In this document: positions 1 to 4,831 of the stretch, piece by piece
Layout of the letters: each line of letters starts with the position of its first letter
Numbering within the stretch: position 1 is the first letter of the stretch
NCBI GenBank assembly: GCA_007130545.1
Contig: SLSG01000090.1
Coordinates: forward strand, 1-5,745
Direction: 5' to 3'
Origin: Bacteroidales bacterium
Lineage (GTDB): Bacteria; Bacteroidota; Bacteroidia; Bacteroidales; UBA7960
DNA: 5,745 nt
Made by a program: the position numbers and the translations under genes
Notes under the pieces: model-generated
The model's database searches: none
The model's input: only the letters and a program-made list of their open reading frames with translations
What the model was told of the DNA's origin: nothing

Positions 1-384
1 AAGGGTCTGGTCCTGGAAATATTCCTTGAACTGCATTGTCACATTCTTCACGAGTCCGCCCATCAGGCATTTATTGAACGGGCATACCTGTTTGTCGAGG
101 GGACATTCCGGGGTATCTATCTTTCCCTCAATGGCTTCATAGATCTCCAGAATGGTGATCTCGGAAGGTTTTTTGTGCAGAACGAATCCGCCATTCGGAC
201 CACGTACGGAGCGCAGAAAATTATGCTTCACCAGTGTCTGAAGTACTTTCGCCAGGTGGTTGCGGGAAGCCCCCATTCTATTGGCCAGGGTGTTGACATT
301 GATATGTGCGTCAGACTGTGCAATCAGCACCATGGAATGCAGTCCGAGGGACGCAGCTTCCGACAATTGTACCAGTTTAGCCAT
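1..384 (-). CDS. Rrf2-family transcriptional regulator with three-cysteine cluster motif (3' end beyond window)
   Basis: Reading the minus strand from the ATG at 384 gives 128 codons with no stop before the window edge, so the C-terminus is missing. Residues about 29-62 form the winged helix-turn-helix typical of Rrf2 proteins: a LANRMGASRNHLAKVL helix pair followed by the wing RGPNGGF, which matches the family's RGxxGGY, and then an ITILEIYEAIEG segment. Cysteines at 94, 101 and 106 (spacing C-x6-C-x4-C) sit where IscR and NsrR bind an Fe-S cluster. The spacing differs from IscR's C-x5-C-x7-C. The gene starts 3 bases after the stop of the preceding small gene and so belongs to the hydG transcription unit. 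By inference it senses Fe-S status, oxygen or NO and controls this locus. Family assignment is firm; the ligand and targets are unknown. Confidence 0.9.
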   Translation of the reverse strand, partial: MAKLVQLSEAASLGLHSMVLIAQSDAHINVNTLANRMGASRNHLAKVLQTLVKHNFLRSVRGPNGGFVLHKKPSEITILEIYEAIEGKIDTPECPLDKQVCPFNKCLMGGLVKNVTMQFKEYFQDQTL

Positions 385-387
385 ATC

Positions 388-639
388 TTAAAAGACCATT
401 TTCTGCACCCGGATACCATCCACCTGAAGGAGCTCATTCTCCAGCCGTATGCACTCATGGACATCGCCCATCAGTTCCAGCAGGATCAGTCCGCATTCAC
501 CACAGTTCTCCTGCTCCAGTTCGTTCAGGCCCAGACGGGTCTTGATGCTGCAGCCGTATTTGGTAAAGATCTCCTGGACCCTCAGGGAAGCCTTGCCGGG
601 TTCCCTGACCAAAACCCCCAAAATTCTTATCTCTGACAT
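388..639 (-). CDS. TM1266-type iron-only hydrogenase system putative regulator, copy B (cysteine-rich)
   Basis: This 83-residue protein resembles the small TM1266 family, which is found with hydE, hydF and hydG and is named as a putative hydrogenase regulator. The family has no established biochemical function. Visible features are an N-terminal beta strand (IRILGVLV), the core IKTRLGLNE, a second strand (GLILLEL) and the C-terminal strand GIRVQKMVF, a pattern that fits a small ferredoxin/ACT-like fold. It aligns without gaps to the neighbouring copy A, with 29 identities over 78 residues by hand count. It has cysteines at 30, 46, 49 and 63, including an NCGEC motif, where copy A keeps only the Cys at 46. 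The start is ATG, with AAAAGG overlapping the upstream stop 8 bases before it. It lies 12 bases after copy A and 3 bases before the Rrf2 gene. Confidence 0.8.
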   Translation of the reverse strand: MSEIRILGVLVREPGKASLRVQEIFTKYGCSIKTRLGLNELEQENCGECGLILLELMGDVHECIRLENELLQVDGIRVQKMVF

Positions 640-651
640 TCCGTATACCTT

Positions 652-912
652 TTATTGGTGAGCAAATTGCATTTTCTGGATCTCTACGCCTCCGATATCC
701 GACAATTCCTTTTCCAGCATGGCCCATGACGCCGGTTCTCCCTGCAATACCAACAGGATGGTCCCCACCCTGCTGCAGACATTTTCAGAAAGTTCGTGAA
801 AGCCCAGGCGCGTCCTGATCACTTTGGCGTGCCGGGACAATACCTTCTGGGTCAGACCAGCCTCTTTGATTCGGTCATACACCAGAATGCCCATGATCAT
901 TGTCTTTTGCAT
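652..912 (-). CDS. TM1266-type iron-only hydrogenase system putative regulator, copy A
   Basis: This is an 86-residue protein directly downstream of hydG, separated by 9 bases. It has the layout of the TM1266 family: an N-terminal strand MIMGILV, an amphipathic helix, the core VIRTRLGFHE, the hydrophobic strand TILLVL, a helix AMLEKEL and the C-terminal strand GVEIQKMQF. The family usually accompanies the [FeFe]-hydrogenase maturases, and the position next to hydG supports the assignment. A role as regulator or accessory factor is only presumed for the family. No DNA-binding domain is visible, so if it regulates, it may act through a protein partner or as a small-molecule sensor. It has a single cysteine (46), shared with copy B. 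The start is ATG; an AGG lies 3 bases upstream, closer than a usual Shine-Dalgarno. Confidence 0.8.
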   Translation of the reverse strand: MQKTMIMGILVYDRIKEAGLTQKVLSRHAKVIRTRLGFHELSENVCSRVGTILLVLQGEPASWAMLEKELSDIGGVEIQKMQFAHQ

Positions 913-921
913 AGCCTAAAT

Positions 922-2349
922 TTAAAAATATAAATCCCTTTTCCCCTGCCTGATCTGCAGGATCTTTTCGTTGAGCCGGTCCGTTTTCTGATGTTTACCC
1001 AGCTCCTCCACCTTTTCGTCAATCAGCTTGTATCCTGCCGCTTTTGTATCCTCCGGGGCATAGTCTTCCAGGTATTCAGCCAGCGTCAGTAAGGCATTGG
1101 GCGAGCAATACCTTTTTATGAAACCAGGCACGGAGAATTCCATAAAGTGCTCCCCGGTTCTTCCCAGCCTGTAGCAAGCTGTACAGAATGAAGGGATATA
1201 GCCTGACCGGATCAGTTCATCCATGATCTCGTTTAATGAACGGGTATCATTGATCTGAAACTGCTCCATGCTAAGGTCCTGTTCTTCCTTTTTGGCCTTG
1301 GAGTAACCCCCGAGCTCCAGGTTGGTTCCCCCGTCGATCTGTGAAACCCCGAAACGAAGCACCTGGGTGCGCGTATGGGCAGGCTCCCGGGCTGTCAGGA
1401 TCAGTCCCGTGTACGGAACCGCGAGACGTAAAATGGCCACCAGCCTGACGAACTCCTCGTCCTTTACGATATGGGTTTTGTCTATATCCAGTGACAAGGC
1501 ATTTTGTATCCGGGGAAATGAAATCGTATGCGGACCCACGCGGTAAACCGCCTCAAAGTGGTTTACATGCCGGACCAGTCCCATAACCTCAAACCGCCAG
1601 TCGTACAATCCAAAAAGGGCGCCTATCCCCACATCATCGATCCCGGCTTCCTGGGCACGGTCGAGCGCTGTCAGCCGCCACTCATAATTGCGTTTTACCC
1701 CTCCCAGGTGTACCCGGGCATAAGTGGGCTCATGGTATGTTTCCTGGAATACCTGGAAGGTTCCGATCCCGGCATCCTTAATGGTCCGGAAGCCCGGTAT
1801 ATCAAAGGGGGCGGCATTTATATTCACCCGGCGGATCTCTCCGCTCCCATGTTTCACACCGTAAACGATCCGTACCGTTTCGGCAATGAATTCAGCAGAA
1901 TACTTCGGATGTTCCCCATATACGAGAATCAGGCGCTTGTGCCCCTGGTCAATCAAAGCCTTTGTTTCGGTTATAAGCTCATTATCGCTTAGTGTCAATC
2001 GCTTAACTCCCTTGTTGCTGGACCTGAATCCGCAGTACTGGCAATTGTTTGTACACAGGTCCCCGACGTACAGGGGAGCGAACAGTACAATACGCTCACC
2101 GTATACCTTCTCCTTCAATGTCCGGGCTCCTTCCTTGATCTCCTCGACAAGATCGGGGTCTGTTGCATTGATCAGCACGGCGGTTTCTTCCAGCGAGAGT
2201 CGTTTTTTTTCAAGCGACGCCTGTATGACATCCCGGACCCGCTGCTTATCCGGTTTTACGGAATTCAGGTAATCCCAGATCTCATCCGGGTCGATAAAGG
2301 GCTTCATTCGTTGATCCCTGAGACGGTATTGTTCGGGATGGTAGATCAT
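922..2349 (-). CDS. hydG: [FeFe]-hydrogenase H-cluster radical SAM maturase HydG (tyrosine lyase)
   Basis: HydG cleaves L-tyrosine with S-adenosylmethionine to p-cresol and dehydroglycine, and turns the latter into the CO and CN ligands delivered as an Fe(CO)2(CN)-cysteine synthon for the H-cluster. Both Fe-S sites are present. The radical SAM motif C99-x3-C103-x2-C106 lies in LCTNNCQYCGF. The HydG-specific C-terminal C389-x2-C392-x22-C415 lies in CTACYRLGRTGE through YCSPNA. Other family blocks are IFAPLY-like LFAPLYV (89-95), FQETYHEPTY (201-210), AGIDDVGIGALFGLYD (235-250), GPHTISFPR (272-280) and the terminal GKRDLYF. The length of 475 residues is normal. The start at 2349 gives 18 residues before the conserved FIDPDEI. 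An ATG at 2307 (461 residues) has a better ribosome site, AGGGA with 7 bases spacing, and is a real alternative. hydE and hydF are not in the window. Confidence 0.97.
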   Translation of the reverse strand: MIYHPEQYRLRDQRMKPFIDPDEIWDYLNSVKPDKQRVRDVIQASLEKKRLSLEETAVLINATDPDLVEEIKEGARTLKEKVYGERIVLFAPLYVGDLCTNNCQYCGFRSSNKGVKRLTLSDNELITETKALIDQGHKRLILVYGEHPKYSAEFIAETVRIVYGVKHGSGEIRRVNINAAPFDIPGFRTIKDAGIGTFQVFQETYHEPTYARVHLGGVKRNYEWRLTALDRAQEAGIDDVGIGALFGLYDWRFEVMGLVRHVNHFEAVYRVGPHTISFPRIQNALSLDIDKTHIVKDEEFVRLVAILRLAVPYTGLILTAREPAHTRTQVLRFGVSQIDGGTNLELGGYSKAKKEEQDLSMEQFQINDTRSLNEIMDELIRSGYIPSFCTACYRLGRTGEHFMEFSVPGFIKRYCSPNALLTLAEYLEDYAPEDTKAAGYKLIDEKVEELGKHQKTDRLNEKILQIRQGKRDLYF

Positions 2350-2354
2350 TGTAC

Positions 2355-2367
2355 GGGCAATTTTCCC
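2355..2367. promoter_or_regulatory. Near-palindrome over the presumed hydG transcription start
   Basis: On the minus strand the sequence is GGGAAAATTGCCC, a 13-base palindrome with one mismatched pair around its central base. TTGT on one side and ACAA on the other, offset by two bases, extend the symmetry imperfectly. It lies just downstream of the candidate -7 box and 5 bases before the upstream hydG ATG, a position where a bound repressor would block transcription. It does not match the Rex consensus (TTGTGA-N6-TCACAA). It could be an operator for the Rrf2 protein or chance symmetry. Confidence 0.3.
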
Positions 2368-2368
2368 A

Positions 2369-2376
2369 CAAAATTA
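2369..2376 (-). promoter_or_regulatory. Candidate Bacteroidota-type -7 box for the hydG unit
   Basis: On the minus strand TAATTTTG matches the Bacteroidota -7 consensus TAnnTTTG exactly. It is 20 bases before the upstream hydG ATG and lies in the only sizeable intergenic gap. No good TTTG is seen at the expected -33 distance (19-21 bases upstream); the nearest TTG is 24 bases away. The predicted start of transcription would be around 2362, leaving a very short leader for the 2349 start or a leader of about 55 bases for the 2307 start. Confidence 0.4.
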
Positions 2377-2392
2377 GTCAATCTTTTTGAGA

Positions 2393-2406
2393 GAATTCGC
2401 CAATTC
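2393..2406. repeat. Inverted repeat GAATT-N4-AATTC in the hydG promoter region
   Basis: A perfect 5-base inverted repeat with a 4-base spacer (GAATTCGCCAATTC on the plus strand) sits about 16 bases upstream of the candidate -7 box, overlapping where a -33 element would lie. It is too short and AT-rich to be a terminator for the upstream hydrolase gene, and no T-run follows it. It may be a regulator half-site pair or chance. Confidence 0.25.
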
Positions 2407-2445
2407 AGTGAAAAAAGCAATGAAAGGTTTAAATGTCTGAAATAC

Positions 2446-3213
2446 CTAATTAGGGACATGAACCTTTAGTCCGTCATGCGCCAGGAAAACATTTGCAGGC
2501 AGTGTTTTCTGTATTGCTTCATGCCGTCCCATAAAGTGGCTCAGGTGGGTAATGTATGCCTCGTCGGGATTGATCTCGGAGATCTGTTCGAGTGCCTCCT
2601 CCAGTGAAAAATGGGAAATGTGCTTTGACTTTCTTAGTGCATTAATAACCAGAATCTTAACCCCTGAAAGCTTGGGTTTTTCCTCCTGGGGGATATGGCT
2701 GGCATCGGTGATATAAGCAAAATCGCCAATGCGGAAACCAAACACCTCCAGCTTGTTGTGCATTACCAGAACGGGCTCAACCTCCAGTCCCTGAATTTGA
2801 AAAGCTTTGTTCTCGATCGTGATAAAGTTCAGTTGCGGGGCACCAAAAAAACGTTTTTCATGCAGGATGTAGGGAAATTCCTTGTTGATGGCCTCAACGA
2901 CTTCTTTGCCGGCATATACGTCAACCGTCTTATTCAACACATAGTTGAATGCCCTCACATCATCCAGTCCCGCAATGTGGTCCCTGTGTCCATGGGTGAA
3001 TACGATGGCTGAGATATCATCGACTTTCTCCCGGATCATCTGGTATCTGAAATCCGGACCGCAATCTATGATCAGTCGCAGACCACCGATTTCTACCATT
3101 GCTGATGTACGCAAGCGGTGATCCCGTTTGTCATTGCTGGTACAGACCTCGCAGTCGCAGGCCACTACCGGCACCCCGGTGGACGTTCCGGTGCCCAAAA
3201 ATGTCAGGGTCAT
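2446..3213 (-). CDS. PhnP-like metallo-beta-lactamase-fold hydrolase
   Basis: This 255-residue cytosolic metallohydrolase has the metal-binding THGHRDH motif (73-79), a further His at 152, Asp170 in YITDASH and His223 in ITHLSH, the full set for a dinuclear site. The N-terminus FLGTGTSTGVP, the C19-x-C21-x2-C24 motif (CDCEVC), RLRTS and IDCGPDFR are features of the PhnP-like subgroup. In PhnP of E. coli, which hydrolyses phosphoribosyl 1,2-cyclic phosphate, a cysteine of this kind takes part in a structural zinc site. No phn genes are nearby, so a phosphonate role is not supported and a general cyclic-phosphate or phosphodiester substrate is only a guess. The chosen ATG makes the protein begin MTLTFLGTGTS, as family members usually do. 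In-frame alternatives are ATG at 3231 and TTG at 3249, which would overlap the ribF stop. It ends 96 bases before hydG. Confidence 0.85.
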   Translation of the reverse strand: MTLTFLGTGTSTGVPVVACDCEVCTSNDKRDHRLRTSAMVEIGGLRLIIDCGPDFRYQMIREKVDDISAIVFTHGHRDHIAGLDDVRAFNYVLNKTVDVYAGKEVVEAINKEFPYILHEKRFFGAPQLNFITIENKAFQIQGLEVEPVLVMHNKLEVFGFRIGDFAYITDASHIPQEEKPKLSGVKILVINALRKSKHISHFSLEEALEQISEINPDEAYITHLSHFMGRHEAIQKTLPANVFLAHDGLKVHVPN

Positions 3214-3245
3214 GGACTGTAGGTTCTTCATTCTCCCGCAAATTA

Positions 3246-4160
3246 TCAATAAATCAGTTCTTCAACCATTTCCCTGGCCTGTTCAAGCAAGCCCGCACGC
3301 CAGTGTTCCCCGGAAATTCCTTCGGCCACTTTTTTGTAAAAATAAAGGGTGGCGGTTTTTCCCTCCAGTTCCGGTGTTTCGTAAAGGGGGTGGGTCTCCA
3401 CCCTGGCTATTCCGTTTCCTGTATCCATGACCAGGCTCATTGATTTTTTCCAGTCGGATCCGATCAGCAGGTTCGTGGCGTAAATTCCTGGCGGGGGGAT
3501 AAGCTTTTCCTCTTCTTCGATTCGGATGCCTATGGTTGGAAAACCAGGTACTGCCAGGGCGGCTTGGTTCACTTCGAGTTGGCCTGCAATGATGTATTGA
3601 TGATCAAGATAGGCATTGGCCCTTTGTATGTTTCCTTCCTTCAGTGCTTTACGAATCTTGGTCGAACTTACTGTTTCATTCTCAATATCTTTCAGCGGGA
3701 TCTCTTCTACCCTGAAGTCCAATTCCTGGCCCAGTGCGTGCAGATAGGAATAATCCCCCTGCCGGTTGTGTCCGAAATGGTGGTTATGCCCGATGACCAC
3801 CACCCGGGCCTGGAGCTGCCTGATCAGGATCCACTTAACAAAATCATGAGAGCTTGTTTTGGAAAATTCGAGCGAAAAGGGAATCACGATCAGGTTATCG
3901 AGTCCGGCCTTCCTTAAAAGCCCTTCCTTTTCCTTCTGGGAGTTAATCAGTTTCAGGTCTTTCTGCTCTGGGTAAAGGACTTTCCTGGGATGCGGGTAAA
4001 AAGTGACCAGTACCGATTCCCCCCCGATATCCCGTGCGATCTGGTTCAGTCGGTCAATGATAATCTTGTGCCCGATATGGACACCATCAAACGAACCTGT
4101 GGTCACCACGGCATTTTGTATTTTTCCCGCGGCTTCTGCTATGCTGTTAAAAACCTTCAT
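3246..4160 (-). CDS. ribF: RibF-type FAD synthetase with degenerate riboflavin kinase domain
   Basis: RibF proteins phosphorylate riboflavin to FMN (C-terminal domain) and adenylylate FMN to FAD (N-terminal domain). The N-terminal nucleotidyltransferase looks intact: GSFDGVHIGH (22-31), LVTFYPHPRKVL (51-62), IGHNHHFGHNRQGD (123-136) and the VSSTKIR motif (164-170). The C-terminal kinase domain (about 186-304) is full length but poorly conserved. At the usual G-x4-G-x3-GR-x2-GFPTAN position only the first Gly (193) and GFPT (206-209) remain. The inner glycines and Arg are replaced and PTAN reads PTIG. The NIGxRPTF block is also not recognisable, although GIYAT and Glu255 may be retained. It may therefore act as FAD synthetase only. 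The total of 304 residues is near the normal length. The ATG at 4160 is 10 bases after rex. A longer reading from TTG at 4205 would overlap rex and adds no conserved residues. Confidence 0.88.
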   Translation of the reverse strand: MKVFNSIAEAAGKIQNAVVTTGSFDGVHIGHKIIIDRLNQIARDIGGESVLVTFYPHPRKVLYPEQKDLKLINSQKEKEGLLRKAGLDNLIVIPFSLEFSKTSSHDFVKWILIRQLQARVVVIGHNHHFGHNRQGDYSYLHALGQELDFRVEEIPLKDIENETVSSTKIRKALKEGNIQRANAYLDHQYIIAGQLEVNQAALAVPGFPTIGIRIEEEEKLIPPPGIYATNLLIGSDWKKSMSLVMDTGNGIARVETHPLYETPELEGKTATLYFYKKVAEGISGEHWRAGLLEQAREMVEELIY

Positions 4161-4170
4161 ATTTGTCTTA

Positions 4171-4806
4171 TTATTTTTCCTTGACCAGGAAGGCCAGTTT
4201 TTCAAGAGAGGTTACGATATCGTACTCCTCAAGAAAAATGTGATCTGGAAGTGATAGTGGCACAGAGGTATAGTTCAGGATGCCTTTGATGCCAGATTCG
4301 ACCAGCATTCGCGCCACTTCATGGGTGGCTTCTGGTGCCACGGTAAGTATGGCAATCCCAATATTTTCTGCCGGGATTACCTCTTTAAACTTGCTGATAT
4401 GGTGACAGGGCACTCCTGCAATGATGCGATCGGTCTTTTGAAGGTCGTTGTCAAAGGCTGCCGCAATGCTGAGCTTTTCCCGCTTGCCGGTAAAATAACT
4501 GGTGATGGCCCTTCCCAGGTTCCCCATTCCGACAATGGCAATCCGCTGGCCCTGATCGCTGTCTATGATCTTCCCGATCAAAGCAACCAGGTCTTTTATG
4601 ACATACCCCTTGCTCTGGCTTCCGCTGTATCCGATCAGCATGAGGTCCCGCCTGACCTGGACCGGGGTAAGGTTCATCATTCTGGCCAGCTCATGGGAGT
4701 AAACGTTGGCTTTGCCTTCCGCAATGCTGTTGAACAGGATCCGGCGATACTGGCTCAACCGCTCCACCGTCTTGCCCGGCAATTCATAGGTGTTTTTTAT
4801 CTTCAT
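4171..4806 (-). CDS. rex: Redox-sensing transcriptional repressor Rex
   Basis: Rex is a homodimeric repressor that leaves its operator when the NADH/NAD+ ratio rises, controlling fermentation, hydrogenase and respiratory genes. The 211-residue length is typical. The N-terminal winged helix includes ERLSQYRRIL (15-24), a recognition helix LTPVQVRRDL (46-55, family VTPAQVRKDL) and the wing region IGYSGSQSKGY (58-68). The Rossmann domain has GMGNLG (93-98) for the dinucleotide and AAFDND (116-121), where an acidic residue contacts the adenosine ribose. Near the end, LNYTSVPLSLP (177-187) corresponds to the NFAPxxLxVP block, followed by the domain-swapped helix SLEKLAFLV. It starts 25 bases after the kinase gene with AGG next to the ATG, and ends with two stop codons in a row 10 bases before ribF. 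No clear Rex operator was found in the window's gaps. Confidence 0.95.
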   Translation of the reverse strand: MKIKNTYELPGKTVERLSQYRRILFNSIAEGKANVYSHELARMMNLTPVQVRRDLMLIGYSGSQSKGYVIKDLVALIGKIIDSDQGQRIAIVGMGNLGRAITSYFTGKREKLSIAAAFDNDLQKTDRIIAGVPCHHISKFKEVIPAENIGIAILTVAPEATHEVARMLVESGIKGILNYTSVPLSLPDHIFLEEYDIVTSLEKLAFLVKEK

Positions 4807-4831
4807 CCTAAAGTGCTTATGTGCTTTGAAT

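Noticed and set aside
175..636. Plus-strand open frame of 153 codons at the left end
   Set aside because: It lies antisense across the Rrf2 gene and TM1266-type copy B, both of which are clearly coding on the minus strand. Its translation has no recognisable motif.
497..727. Minus-strand open frame of 76 codons overlapping both TM1266-type genes
   Set aside because: It is out of frame with two recognisable homologous proteins and its composition looks like a frame-shifted shadow.
1528..1992. Plus-strand open frame of 154 codons
   Set aside because: It is entirely antisense to the conserved core of hydG and shows no protein family features.
2350..2376. Rex operator near hydG
   Set aside because: TTGTG and ACAA flanks are visible but 23 bases apart in total and without the TTGTGA-N6-TCACAA pattern, so it cannot be called a Rex site.
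2407..2445. Possible intrinsic terminator after the hydrolase gene, with a run of six T on the minus strand
   Set aside because: No GC-rich stem precedes the T-run, so transcription may read through into hydG.
3214..3249. N-terminal extension of the hydrolase from TTG at 3249 or ATG at 3231
   Set aside because: The conserved FLGTGTS segment begins right after the ATG at 3213. The TTG start would overlap the ribF stop. The ATG at 3231 has GGGAGA directly against it and is not excluded.
4161..4205. N-terminal extension of ribF from a TTG at 4205
   Set aside because: It would overlap the rex 3' end by 35 bases and adds 15 residues with no family similarity. The ATG at 4160 fits the usual RibF start.
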